Assembly: GCA_021443665.1 (NCBI GenBank) | Contig: JABUTN010000001.1 | Coordinates: 39,891-103,890 of the forward strand | Direction of reading: 5' to 3' | Source of the DNA: Bacteroidales bacterium | GTDB lineage: Bacteria; Bacteroidota; Bacteroidia; Bacteroidales; UBA932 | Length of the DNA: 64,000 bases | Part shown: positions 45,682 through 54,536 of the stretch, one piece after another | Position numbering within the stretch: the first letter of the stretch is position 1 | How the letters are laid out: each line of letters starts with the position of its first letter | Notes under the pieces: generated by a model | What the model was told of the DNA's origin: nothing | The model's database searches: none | What the model saw: the letters and a program-made list of their open reading frames with translations, nothing else | Position numbers and translations under genes: made by a program

Positions 45682-45719
45682 AATTGCAAAATTACCAAAA
45701 TTATGCTAACTTGCAACGT

Positions 45720-46427
45720 ATGAACGACAACAAGTATTCATTTGTGTCTGCCCGTCAGCGGAAAGTACAGGAAACTGAGGAAAAGACCTCCTCAGAAATC
45801 CGGTGTCCGCACTGTGGGGCCACGGTTTGTGAAGACGATGAGATTTGTCCGTTCTGCGGCAGGCGGCTCGTTTCATACTGCACCTTCTGTGGGGCACAGA
45901 TGGAATGGTCCGACTCCGAATGCCAGGAATGCGGAGCCCCCGCCGACGGCATAAAATGCCCTTCCTGCGGCACACTCTCTTTCAGGTCATTTTGCCCGAA
46001 CTGCAACACGCCCGTAACCAAAGCGGCCGTGCGTATGCTTGAGGTGGCAAAAAAGGATCCCCTCTTCGCGGAGGCTGTCCGTCAGAACCAAAAGAAGGAA
46101 GAACTTGAGGGCCGGCTCGAAAAGGCTCCTGCAGACGAGACCGTTTCAATCAAGCAGGAACTCATCAAGGTTACGGACAATCTCAATCTCACATTGAGCC
46201 AAATGCTTCCTCCCGCCGGCAGCACCCCACAGGAGCAGAGAAACTATTTTTCCGCCCGCAAGTTTGCCGTAACCATAAAGAACATCAAGCAGCTCAGGTT
46301 GTGCTGGATCTGCAATTACTGCGGATGTGCCCACAGTCATCCTTCAGAATGTGTAAAACCCTATCTCGGCGGAAAATGGGAGTATGAAACCGTTACGGCC
46401 GACCACACAGAATACATAAGGAAATGA
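45720..46427 (+). CDS. Multi-zinc-ribbon protein, first gene of kinase cluster
   Basis: A 235-aa soluble protein. Residues about 28-105 hold at least five CxxC knuckles in tandem (CPHCGA, CPFCGR, CTFCGA, CQECGA, CPSCGT, CPNCNT), forming two or three zinc ribbons; a further pair (CWICNYCG) lies near residue 195. The middle is helical and charged. A TTG at 45684 extends the frame upstream, but the ATG at 45720 is the first good start. It overlaps the kinase gene by 4 bp (ATGA). Confidence 0.78.
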   Translation: MNDNKYSFVSARQRKVQETEEKTSSEIRCPHCGATVCEDDEICPFCGRRLVSYCTFCGAQMEWSDSECQECGAPADGIKCPSCGTLSFRSFCPNCNTPVTKAAVRMLEVAKKDPLFAEAVRQNQKKEELEGRLEKAPADETVSIKQELIKVTDNLNLTLSQMLPPAGSTPQEQRNYFSARKFAVTIKNIKQLRLCWICNYCGCAHSHPSECVKPYLGGKWEYETVTADHTEYIRK

Positions 46428-48502
46428 CAGCGCCCCAGAAAACAGCAGTAGCGCCGCAAAAGACTGCAGTGGTCCCGCAGAAGACGGCGGTTGCCCCGCA
46501 GAAAATTGCGGTTGCCTCGCAGGGTGTGAAACCGTCAGGAAGAACGGTGAAAGTCACTTCAGCGCAAATAATCAACAGCGGGGCTGAGGCCGACATCAAA
46601 ATAGCAGAAATAGATGACAAGAAATATGCTCTGAAGGTTTTCCACAAAGGCTTTCATTCTAACAAAAAAATCTATCCGACTCTCAAGCGGCTCGGAGGAA
46701 AGGGAGTCATCGCGGACATTTATGAAAGAGGCGTGAGAAAGGATGGCCTGGAGGTCGAACTGATGGAATATATTCCCGGAGGCTCACTTGCACGCTACGA
46801 CTTGAAAGGGAATGCAGCGGCAATCACGACCATAGTGCTCCGCACGGCGATGGCCCTTGAAACCTGCCATAAATACGGAATCATCCACAAGGACATAAAG
46901 CCTGCCAACATCCTTGTAAAGGATACCTCGGTCTGGGACTGCGTATTGTGCGATTTCGGAATTGCCGATATGGTCAACAGCGAGGGAAAGGTCATCACCA
47001 AGCAGTCCCGCACGCCCATATACGCCGCTCCGGAAATCTATGACCCGTCCTGCGCAAAAGCGAAAATCGATGGCAATGATCTGTTTGAGATAACACCCGC
47101 GGCAGATTTCTATTCACTCGGAATGACCGCCCTCTGCCTGTGGTCCGGCGAAGAAGCTTTCAAGGCGGAGGAAGAGCAGATGGCTATACAGAAAATCGAC
47201 CGCGGCATTCCTCTGCCGAACAATATGCCTGAACGCTTGAGGAACATAGTCGCGGGTCTGCTGAAGAAAAATCCGTCTGAGCGTTGGAGGCTGAAGGACA
47301 TTGAGAAGAGCCTAGGCGGACATTGGGCGGTGATGCATACGCTGCACCCGCTGAGTGACGTCAAGTTGGACTCCGACCCGAAGGGCAAGGATTATGCCAT
47401 GACAGGCAAGGCCATTGGAGAATTCCTGAATAAGGTGTATATGTGGCAATTCGGAGATGCAAAAGCGCCTGCGGATGCTAAAATATGCCAGGCCATAGTG
47501 GACAGTTTCTCCGACTATGCGGGTTCATATATGCAGCTGTTCTTCGAAAGCAAGGGGGATTACCTGAAGAAGCAGGAGAGTTGGATGAGATATTGCTGCG
47601 ACTGGAGTTCGAAAGACAATGCGGGCAAGGCAGGCCCTCAGGATGAGGACACAAGGCTCGAGATTTCAATGATGAAGACCATAAAAGGCTTCGGTTTCAC
47701 TCCTTACTATGAATTTGAGAATGACACTGTAACCGCTTTGGACGAACTCCGGAAAACTGAGCTTCGCAATCAAAGATATGGTCTGAGCCATGGTTTGAAA
47801 GGCTGGCTTGCAGTCCAGTTCCACGAAAATCCCGACACCGACCTTTCGGTGAAGTACAAATATGAGCGTCTGCTGGAAGAATATCTTCTTGAAATTGAAA
47901 AGATATACCCGAAAGCCGATGAATGCGCTTACTTCAGAAATGCCTGCGGCAAGGAGAAGGAACTTGAACAGAAAATTTTGGACACTATGAGAAAAAACCG
48001 CCGTCATATACGGATCCAAACCGTTTTGGACATCTTGTTGGTGGTCATTCCTATGTTGGTGATTGTCATTCTGGCTTTTGGCTTTCTTCATCACAAGACC
48101 CGTTTCTTTTATTTTGTCACACTTGCCGCCGCAATCTGCCTGCTGGTGCTTACGCTGGTCAAAGTCCTTTTCCACAAGTACAAACATGCTGTGAACGACA
48201 GGATTGTCAAAAATATGGTCAAGGGCAAGGCTCCGGAGATCGGATATGAAGAGAGGGTCATTGAGCCTTTGTATTATGCCTTCAGCATAGGGAGGGAATT
48301 TGATTCCTCCCTTAACGGAATCATCAATAACCAGATATTCATCGGTTGGGGATATTACATTAAGGAACGCAGAAAGAAACTGATCAAGCATATAGCAGCC
48401 GCTCTGCTTGTCGTGGCCCTTGCCTGTATGGCTCTTCCCAAACCGAAATACCTGTTCAAGTCAGACACAAAAATTGAAACACCCAATGAGCAAGTGCAGT
48501 AA
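46424..48502 (+). CDS. Membrane-anchored Ser/Thr protein kinase
   Basis: A 692-aa eukaryotic-type kinase. N-terminus: a Pro-Gln-Lys-Thr-Ala-Val-Ala heptad repeated four times (residues 4-31). Kinase domain about 45-300: VAIK lysine Lys71 (YALKVF), catalytic loop HKDIKPAN (155-162, HKD for HRD), DFG 177-179, APE 202-204. The Gly-rich loop is weak (NSGAEADIKI). The C-terminal half (310-692) is unfamiliar, with two transmembrane helices at about 536-585 and a third near 655-675, leaving the kinase in the cytoplasm. Overlaps the zinc-ribbon gene by 4 bp and the AAA gene by 17 bp. Likely the phosphorylating partner of the PP2C and FHA proteins downstream. Confidence 0.87.
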   Translation: MTAPQKTAVAPQKTAVVPQKTAVAPQKIAVASQGVKPSGRTVKVTSAQIINSGAEADIKIAEIDDKKYALKVFHKGFHSNKKIYPTLKRLGGKGVIADIYERGVRKDGLEVELMEYIPGGSLARYDLKGNAAAITTIVLRTAMALETCHKYGIIHKDIKPANILVKDTSVWDCVLCDFGIADMVNSEGKVITKQSRTPIYAAPEIYDPSCAKAKIDGNDLFEITPAADFYSLGMTALCLWSGEEAFKAEEEQMAIQKIDRGIPLPNNMPERLRNIVAGLLKKNPSERWRLKDIEKSLGGHWAVMHTLHPLSDVKLDSDPKGKDYAMTGKAIGEFLNKVYMWQFGDAKAPADAKICQAIVDSFSDYAGSYMQLFFESKGDYLKKQESWMRYCCDWSSKDNAGKAGPQDEDTRLEISMMKTIKGFGFTPYYEFENDTVTALDELRKTELRNQRYGLSHGLKGWLAVQFHENPDTDLSVKYKYERLLEEYLLEIEKIYPKADECAYFRNACGKEKELEQKILDTMRKNRRHIRIQTVLDILLVVIPMLVIVILAFGFLHHKTRFFYFVTLAAAICLLVLTLVKVLFHKYKHAVNDRIVKNMVKGKAPEIGYEERVIEPLYYAFSIGREFDSSLNGIINNQIFIGWGYYIKERRKKLIKHIAAALLVVALACMALPKPKYLFKSDTKIETPNEQVQ
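46430..46520 (+). repeat. 21-bp tandem repeat in the kinase N-terminus
   Basis: About four imperfect in-frame copies encode PQKTAVA-type heptads. The copies have diverged at wobble positions (CCCCAG, CCGCAA, CCGCAG), so the repeat is selected at the protein level or is old. Confidence 0.7.
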
Positions 48503-50912
48503 ATGCGGAAAGGAAAACCGCAACGAAGCCAAATTCTGCCGCTTCTGCGGCACGCCCGTCCGGCAGGAAGGCAGATTCCCGGGCTTCTACGGCAAGAAGA
48601 ACACAGAAAAGGAATTTGCCCGCTTCGAATCGAGGGTACACGCCGCCGCAATGCTGAAGAAGGGCGGGGGCATAGGTCTCGACTGCCTGATTGTCGGGGA
48701 TGCCGGCACGGGAAAAATGTTCCTTGCCGGGAAACTGTATGACTTGATGCTTGCCAAAGGCGTTGTCGAGGACCCGAAATTCACCCACGTGGACGCGGCG
48801 GAATTCGACAAATGGATGGAGAAATTCGATGAGAACCTCAAGGCAGCGCAGAAAGGGGCGCTCGTGGTCACGAATGCGCAGAAACTCCTTCCTGAGGGTG
48901 TGGCCTCAAACGTGAACAAACTTGACCGTCTGTTTGCGCGGATGCGCAAAAGCGCGGACGCAATGCCCCCGGTGATGCTCTGCGGACTGAAGAACGGGAT
49001 GGTTCAGTTTCTGGAAAAGAACCCCGACACCGCAGCCCTCTTCGAATGCCGTTTCGACCTGAAGAATCTTGACAAGGAAGCGCTCGCATCCGTCTGTGCT
49101 GATATGCTCCGCAGCCGCTTCAAACTCGTTCCAACTCCGGAATTCCTTGAAAAACTTAGCAAACGCTTTGAATGGCTGATACGCAACAATGTCCAAGGCT
49201 GCGGCCATCTGGCCGAAACGGAGGCCCAAGAAGCCGGCGTGAGCGCCCTTCTCAGAAACAGTGCGGAGTTGATTCCCGAAGACATAAAAGGAGAGATTTT
49301 CGTGCCCCGCACAGAAGAGGAGATATGGGCTGAAATGGACAAGTTCGTCGGCCTCGCGAATGTCAAGAAGGCGATACATGCCATCATCGACCAGGTCAAG
49401 GAGACCCGCAAGGAGGGAGGCAGTCTGAAGTTGGAAGACCACTATGTTTTCACAGGCAATCCGGGCACGGGCAAGACCACAATGGCACGTTGTTTTGCCG
49501 ACATTCTCGGGGCTGTCGGCGTGTTGCCGCAAGGCCAGTTCGTGGAGATTTCCGGCAAGGACCTGATTGCCGACGTGGTGGGCGGAAGCGAGAAAAGAGT
49601 TCACGAAGCCACTGACAGGGCAATGGGAGGCGTGCTGTTCATCGATGAGGCCTATGGCCTGAATGACGGACAGTTCGGAAAGGCGGCGATTGACACCCTT
49701 GTGCCGATTCTCGAGAACGAAAGGGGCAAATTTGTGTGTATAGTCGCGGGATATACGGAAGATATGAGAAATCTCATAGGCTCTAACCAGGGTCTGAAAT
49801 CGAGATTCACCGGGACAATAGACTTCCCGGATTACAATCCCGAAGAACTGGAGTCCATATTCCGTTCGATGGCGAAGGCGAAAGGGCTGGAACTTGACGC
49901 GCAGGCATCGGAAATGCTCCACGTCGAGATGGAGAGAATGTACAACAAAAGGAATGCTGATTTCGGCAATGCCCGTGATGTCCGCAACCTGCTCAAACTC
50001 GCCGATGAACGCCGCAGGGCCCGCCAGAGGGGAAGTGCGGAGACCGACAGAGAGGGCAGGCTCCTAAAATACGCCGATATCGCCGGAAAAGAGGTGGATG
50101 AAGAAATCAGGCTGGAGGAGATTATGAAGGAACTTGATTCCCTCGTGGGTTTGGAAAGCGTGAAGAAGGACATCCGCGTTCTCGCCGCAGGCGTGCGCCG
50201 CGAACAGATGCTGTGCAAGGCATCCGGCAAGACGCTGAACCTTATCGCCGAGCATTATCAGTTCTTGGGAAATCCCGGCACGGGAAAGACCACGGTGGCA
50301 AGACTTATGGGAAAAATGCTCTACTCCCTCGGTCTGCTCAGCCGTCCCGATGTCATTGAGGTGGGGCGCGATGACCTTGTCGGCCGCTTCCAGGGCGAAA
50401 CCGCACAGAAGACAAAGGACGCGGTGATGAGGGCCATGGGAGGCATACTTTTCATCGATGAGGCCTATTCACTGATAAATTCCCGCAATGACTCCTACGG
50501 TCAGGAATGCATCAACACCCTTGTGCCTCTCCTTGAGAATCACAGGGGCAAGTTCGTGTGCATCTGCGCCGGATACACGCAGGAGATGCAGAATTTCATC
50601 AATGCCAATACGGGACTCAAATCACGTTTTGTCAAGAAAATCTCATTTGAGGACTACACAGCCGGGGAACTCTATCAGATTTTCCTTCTTAACTGCGGGA
50701 AAAAGGGTTTGAAACTTGGAGAAGGGGCGGCGGAAGCGGCCAAGGCCAGACTTCAGGAGATGTATGAGGGGCGCTGTGAGGATTTCGGCAATGCCAGGGA
50801 GGTCAGAACCTTCCTCTCAGAAGTGGAAGAGCGTCTCTCCGAAAGGATTATGTTTAACGAAAGCGCCACCACAGAAGAGTTGGTGACCATATTACCGGAA
50901 GATATATGCTAA
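48486..50912 (+). CDS. Zinc-ribbon protein with three AAA domains (CbxX/EccA-like)
   Basis: An 808-aa protein. Residues 4-22 form a zinc ribbon (CSKCGKE, FCRFCGT). AAA1 (about 65-215) has GDAGTGKM but a TN in place of the Walker B acidic pair (GALVVTNAQ), so it is probably inactive. AAA2 has Walker A GNPGTGKTT (324-332) and Walker B VLFIDEAY; AAA3 has GNPGTGKTT (595-603) and ILFIDEAY. Both belong to the CbxX/CfqX group related to EccA of type VII secretion and to Rubisco activases. The ATG at 48486 is chosen because the zinc ribbon starts there; the frame extends to 48408 inside the kinase gene. It overlaps the FHA gene by 7 bp. Confidence 0.87.
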   Translation: MSKCSKCGKENRNEAKFCRFCGTPVRQEGRFPGFYGKKNTEKEFARFESRVHAAAMLKKGGGIGLDCLIVGDAGTGKMFLAGKLYDLMLAKGVVEDPKFTHVDAAEFDKWMEKFDENLKAAQKGALVVTNAQKLLPEGVASNVNKLDRLFARMRKSADAMPPVMLCGLKNGMVQFLEKNPDTAALFECRFDLKNLDKEALASVCADMLRSRFKLVPTPEFLEKLSKRFEWLIRNNVQGCGHLAETEAQEAGVSALLRNSAELIPEDIKGEIFVPRTEEEIWAEMDKFVGLANVKKAIHAIIDQVKETRKEGGSLKLEDHYVFTGNPGTGKTTMARCFADILGAVGVLPQGQFVEISGKDLIADVVGGSEKRVHEATDRAMGGVLFIDEAYGLNDGQFGKAAIDTLVPILENERGKFVCIVAGYTEDMRNLIGSNQGLKSRFTGTIDFPDYNPEELESIFRSMAKAKGLELDAQASEMLHVEMERMYNKRNADFGNARDVRNLLKLADERRRARQRGSAETDREGRLLKYADIAGKEVDEEIRLEEIMKELDSLVGLESVKKDIRVLAAGVRREQMLCKASGKTLNLIAEHYQFLGNPGTGKTTVARLMGKMLYSLGLLSRPDVIEVGRDDLVGRFQGETAQKTKDAVMRAMGGILFIDEAYSLINSRNDSYGQECINTLVPLLENHRGKFVCICAGYTQEMQNFINANTGLKSRFVKKISFEDYTAGELYQIFLLNCGKKGLKLGEGAAEAAKARLQEMYEGRCEDFGNAREVRTFLSEVEERLSERIMFNESATTEELVTILPEDIC

Positions 50913-51361
50913 AGTGTCCATTCTGCAGGGCTGAAGTCCCTGATGACAGCCATTTCTGCGACCAGTGCGGAAAGGTGTTCAAGTTCTGTCCCGAATGTGG
51001 AAAGCCGAAGATGGGGACCACCTGCGCCGCCTGCGGTGTCGAACTCATAACGGCCGACGCCCATTTCGGCGGCACTGTTCCCTGTGGTGCAACAGCGCTT
51101 TGCGGGGAAGGTCTGACGCTCACGCTTAAGGAGGGGGATTTCGGCCGCAGAGGCGGTATCTGGCCTGAATTCGTCAATTTCCCATACATCTCCGGCAACC
51201 ACGGTCATATTGGCAGTCAGGGAGATTCCTGGACAATTTCCGACCTGGGAAGCACCAACGGCACCAGGATCAACGGGAAGAAATTGCAGGAAAATAAGCC
51301 GGTGATGCTGCACATCGGCGATACAGTGGAAATCGCAACCTCAAAATTCACAGTCAAATGA
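50906..51361 (+). CDS. Zinc-ribbon FHA-domain protein
   Basis: A 151-aa protein. Residues 1-47 contain a double zinc ribbon (CPFCRA, CDQCGK, CPECGK, CAACGV). Residues 72-151 are a forkhead-associated domain: GRRGG (80-84), SGNHGHI (96-102, conserved Ser and His) and DLGSTNGT (113-120). FHA domains bind phosphothreonine peptides, so this is the reader of the kinase in the cluster. Overlaps the AAA gene by 7 bp and the phosphatase gene by 4 bp. Confidence 0.9.
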   Translation: MLKCPFCRAEVPDDSHFCDQCGKVFKFCPECGKPKMGTTCAACGVELITADAHFGGTVPCGATALCGEGLTLTLKEGDFGRRGGIWPEFVNFPYISGNHGHIGSQGDSWTISDLGSTNGTRINGKKLQENKPVMLHIGDTVEIATSKFTVK

Positions 51362-52128
51362 TATTTTCAGTCGATGCCGTTTCCCTCAAGGGAGCGGTCA
51401 GGGAAAACAACGAAGACTTCCTGAGCATTGCGGGACGATGCTTGCGGGACGACGTTCTTCGGGTGACCGACGAAGATGCCGGAGAGTGCTGGTACGCCTT
51501 TGTGGCTGACGGAATGGGCGGTCACGAGCGGGGCGAGGTCGCCAGCAGGGAACTGCTTGAGCATCTTCGCGACTGTTTCACTATGCGAGATTTTTCAGAA
51601 GAGGATTTTGAAAGGGATTTCATCCGTTCTGTCGAATATGTCAGCGCCTCTCTTAACGCCCGTTCTGCGGGACTCGGCCTTGAAAGGGCTATGGGCACGA
51701 CGCTTTGCGGCATAGTATGGATATACGGCAGGATGTACCTGGTCAACGCGGGCGACAGCAGGGTGTACAGGTGGCGCGATGGGATGCTCAGGCAGTTGAC
51801 CGAAGACCAGAAGGACGACAGGGGGCTTCTTCTGAACTGTGTGGGAGGCGGTTTGAAAGGGACTCCGCAGATCTGTGACATTACGGGTGAGGTGGCGGAA
51901 GATGATGTGCTCCTCATCTGTTCCGACGGGGTGTATGGCTTTATGCCGGATGACGAGATGGAGTATTATTTGACCATATCCCCAAGTCCCGCCGGGGATT
52001 TGTGCGGCAGGGCGGAGGTCAACGGCGGCAACGACAATGAGAGTGTTGCCGTGATACGTGTCGGAGGCGGGGATTTCGGTGGCTATGACTGCCCTGATGA
52101 TGACGGGCGCAATGACTGGTTTGCATAA
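51358..52128 (+). CDS. PP2C-family Ser/Thr phosphatase
   Basis: A 256-aa PPM phosphatase with the metal-binding motifs in order: ENNED (16-20), DGMGGH (51-56), GDSR (132-135), CSDG (188-191) and GGNDNESV near 226. It is the single-domain form with no membrane helix and presumably reverses the action of the upstream kinase. ATGA overlap with the FHA gene; the DUF1963 gene begins 1 bp after its stop. Confidence 0.93.
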   Translation: MIFSVDAVSLKGAVRENNEDFLSIAGRCLRDDVLRVTDEDAGECWYAFVADGMGGHERGEVASRELLEHLRDCFTMRDFSEEDFERDFIRSVEYVSASLNARSAGLGLERAMGTTLCGIVWIYGRMYLVNAGDSRVYRWRDGMLRQLTEDQKDDRGLLLNCVGGGLKGTPQICDITGEVAEDDVLLICSDGVYGFMPDDEMEYYLTISPSPAGDLCGRAEVNGGNDNESVAVIRVGGGDFGGYDCPDDDGRNDWFA

Positions 52129-52129
52129 T

Positions 52130-52768
52130 ATGTATTCGATCAAATTGAAATTTTCAAAGCCTTGCGAGTCCCTTGAAGGGCAAAGCAAATGGTGGGGGGC
52201 TCCGGACCTCCCCGCTGGTTCTCCCTATCCCGTCGTTCACTGTGCGGAGGAAGGAGATGAATGGGATGAGACCCTGACCTTCCTGTGTCAGATACGCTGT
52301 GAGGACATTGCGGCCCTTGATCCTGATGGCCTGCTGCCGCACGGGGGGATGCTGTATTTTTTCGCCGCAGTGGATTATTTCCTGGGGATGGATAGCCCTC
52401 TGTACACGCCCATAGGCCCCTGGCGGTCCGAGAATGTGCGTGTGATGTACAGCCCGAGCTGTGAGGGCTTGCAGCCATACGAGATGCATTGGGAGGATAC
52501 GGGTGAGTCCGTGTTCCGGCCGGCGGAAAAACTGGAGTTCGAGAGTTGCGGCGCCTGTGACGAAGGGTTCAAACTCTTGGGAAGACCTTATATGATAGAT
52601 GTAAATGAAGAATATGATGATGACTATGTTTCGCTGCTCCAAGTCGATGAAAATGATGCTTGGGGTCTGCATTTTTATGATTGCGGTATGCTGTTCCTGC
52701 TTATCCGCAGGTCGCAGCTCCTCGGCAGGGATTGGGAAAAGACAAGCGCCTGCCTCCACTCCTATTGA
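52130..52768 (+). CDS. DUF1963 (YwqG-like) protein
   Basis: A 212-aa protein with the family layout: an N-terminal WWGAPDLPAGSPYPV strand (WG-x-PDLP), LTFLCQIRCEDIAALDP, GMLYFFAAVDY, and a C-terminal WGLHFYDCGMLFLLI segment that corresponds to the conserved WGDxG block. The biochemical role of DUF1963 is not known. The ATG at 52130 after the phosphatase stop is used; the open frame to 52058 lies within the phosphatase. Confidence 0.8.
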   Translation: MYSIKLKFSKPCESLEGQSKWWGAPDLPAGSPYPVVHCAEEGDEWDETLTFLCQIRCEDIAALDPDGLLPHGGMLYFFAAVDYFLGMDSPLYTPIGPWRSENVRVMYSPSCEGLQPYEMHWEDTGESVFRPAEKLEFESCGACDEGFKLLGRPYMIDVNEEYDDDYVSLLQVDENDAWGLHFYDCGMLFLLIRRSQLLGRDWEKTSACLHSY

Positions 52769-52790
52769 TAATCTTACAGAAGAAGAAATT

Positions 52791-53429
52791 ATGGACAATT
52801 TGAAGAAACTTGTGAATCTGTTTTCCGAAATGGTTGAGAACGAAGGGAATGGCCGGTGGAAGAATATCGCCTTGGGGCCCAAGGCTTTCGAACTGATGAG
52901 GGATTCGCTCCCGCTGAGAGTCAAAGGGGAACTGACCCCCTATACAAGAATCGTTCTTTTGGGGCAGATGATGGGCACGATGCCGGAAAGGGATTGTGCC
53001 AGGTTCTTTATGCAGGTGAAGGAATACCAGAAAAGTATGTTCCCTCTCATCAGCAGTGAGGATCTCGCCGAAGATATGGACATTGATGGCTACGAAGGCG
53101 ACCCGGAGATGTATGTCAGGCAATTCACCCTTCAAGTCCTTGAAGCGGGCATCAGGAGGACTGCGGAATATCTTGATACGAATGTTCCTATGGAGGAATG
53201 GTGTGACAGGTATGGTGTCTGGCTGAAGTTCGATCCCGTTGAAAGGACGGAGAAATGGGAGAAGTGCATCTATGAGGTGGAGAAGGAGTGCGACAGGAAA
53301 CTCAGGAACGAAAGCAGAGGTATGGGCTTCTGCCATTCATACTGGAGCACCAAGCGTGCTGTCCTCGCCAAGCACGGCATCAAATGGTCAAGCCCCTCCA
53401 TGATGAACCCCGGCGTAATGTTCGACTAG
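52791..53429 (+). CDS. Unknown soluble protein, end of kinase cluster
   Basis: A 212-aa, helical, acidic protein with no signal or membrane segment from this start. Landmarks are GRWKNIALGPKAFELM near residue 22, MPERDCARFFMQVKEY and a C-terminal GFCHSYWSTKRAVLAKHGIKWS block. A purine-rich AGAAGAAGAAATT precedes the ATG at 52791. The frame stays open upstream to 52605 and would give an apparent lipoprotein signal (LGVCIFMIAVCCSC) inside DUF1963; I consider that chance overlap. No family is recognised. Confidence 0.72.
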   Translation: MDNLKKLVNLFSEMVENEGNGRWKNIALGPKAFELMRDSLPLRVKGELTPYTRIVLLGQMMGTMPERDCARFFMQVKEYQKSMFPLISSEDLAEDMDIDGYEGDPEMYVRQFTLQVLEAGIRRTAEYLDTNVPMEEWCDRYGVWLKFDPVERTEKWEKCIYEVEKECDRKLRNESRGMGFCHSYWSTKRAVLAKHGIKWSSPSMMNPGVMFD

Positions 53430-53597
53430 GCCACTTCCGCGTCCTGACAGCAAAATAGTTGTAGATTACAGAGGAAATGCTTACATTAGTCCTGAAAATT
53501 AGCGTTACATATGCAGAAAAAATCAAGTAAAATGCGAAATTTCAACACCCACGACATCAGGCGGAACCAGTGCCAGCTGCCTCTAACGGCCGCGGCA
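53430..53597. other. Intergenic gap between kinase cluster and hip locus
   Basis: 168 bp, AT-rich in the first part. No clear terminator, repeat or att-like duplication is seen. A 32-codon plus-strand frame from 53531 lacks any support. Confidence 0.5.
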
Positions 53598-54536
53598 TCA
53601 CACTTCGAGCCCCAGCCTTTTTGCCAATAGCATCTTATAACTTTCCTTCATCGGCTCGTCAAGAAAAGAGGAGTCTATAAAATCGCAAAATTCCGGGTAT
53701 AACTTGATATACTTTTTTTTGAGGTTGACGAAAACCTTCGCAAGGATACCGCATGTCTCGAACGCCCTCTCAAAATCGGAATCCTTAAGCTTCTTTTTCC
53801 TACCGTTCAGCGTTAACGCCAGTTCCTCGTCGTCGGCTGGATTCGCGATGACCCCATTCAGCATGTCGTATGCCGGAGTCAAGCGCACCTCGCCGCTGGG
53901 CTGATACAAAGAGAAATTCTTAAGGTGCATGTCGTTGTTGCCGGTCAGCCAGGAGAAATACACCACATCTAAGAAATCTGTCACATCCATTTGAGGATTC
54001 GACGAATACTTCCGGATGGTCTTGGCTATCTGCTCGTACGAGCTCTTGTATTTGAATTCGGTCTGACGCTCGGTGAGCTGACACATATCTTCCATGGGTA
54101 TCTTGTCCCCATTCTTTGTGCGGTCGATTCTTCTGGTGATGTAGCCGAGCGAACCATCCTTCATCCTTATCAGGGAGTGGGGGACAATCTTGATTTTGGC
54201 AAGACTGGCAAGATGCATCGTCAGATCTTCGTTTTCCGGCAACATGCTGAATCTTTCGGTCTGCGGCTTGAAGATGAAATCTCCCCACAAACCTACGATG
54301 GCAAGTTTCTGACTGTTCCGGTGCTTGTCCAGATGAAGCGGCAACTTCGGCTGGACACCAGTCAAGGTTGTCTGCGACCGGATGATCTGTCCAGCAAGAG
54401 CGTCCATCTCATTCCTTGAATAGTCCAATGCAGGAGCCTCGGAAGTCCCGAAGAACTTCTTGGCACATTCCTTATGAAAATCAACCTCTCCAGGGGTCAA
54501 TTCCCTATAACAAAACAGGCACTTACTCATTGGCAT
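53598..54536 (-). CDS. hipT: HipA-type Ser/Thr kinase toxin (HipT)
   Basis: A 312-aa HipA C-terminal kinase without the N-terminal subdomain 1, which is a separate gene upstream. Residues 6-24 carry CLFCYREL and a HKEC, a probable zinc knuckle seen in Bacteroidota HipA proteins. Kinase landmarks: the GVQPK region (60-64), IFK with Lys90, catalytic GNNDMHLKN (199-207; HipA has GNxDxHxKN) and YDMLN (223-227). Toxins of this type phosphorylate aminoacyl-tRNA synthetases. The ATG at 54530 is an alternative start. Overlaps hipS by 14 bp. Confidence 0.9.
   Translation of the reverse strand: MPMSKCLFCYRELTPGEVDFHKECAKKFFGTSEAPALDYSRNEMDALAGQIIRSQTTLTGVQPKLPLHLDKHRNSQKLAIVGLWGDFIFKPQTERFSMLPENEDLTMHLASLAKIKIVPHSLIRMKDGSLGYITRRIDRTKNGDKIPMEDMCQLTERQTEFKYKSSYEQIAKTIRKYSSNPQMDVTDFLDVVYFSWLTGNNDMHLKNFSLYQPSGEVRLTPAYDMLNGVIANPADDEELALTLNGRKKKLKDSDFERAFETCGILAKVFVNLKKKYIKLYPEFCDFIDSSFLDEPMKESYKMLLAKRLGLEV

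Noticed and set aside
45720-52128. Ter-type kinase/phosphatase triad
   Set aside because: Kinase, PP2C and zinc ribbons fit, but no von Willebrand A (TerY) or TerD-like gene is found in the cluster.
43537-53429. Type VII secretion locus
   Set aside because: The AAA protein resembles EccA, but no WXG100 substrate, EccC ATPase or EccB/D/E gene is present.
53531-53629. 32-codon plus-strand open frame after the kinase cluster
   Set aside because: No ribosome site, no motifs, and it runs into the antisense of hipT.
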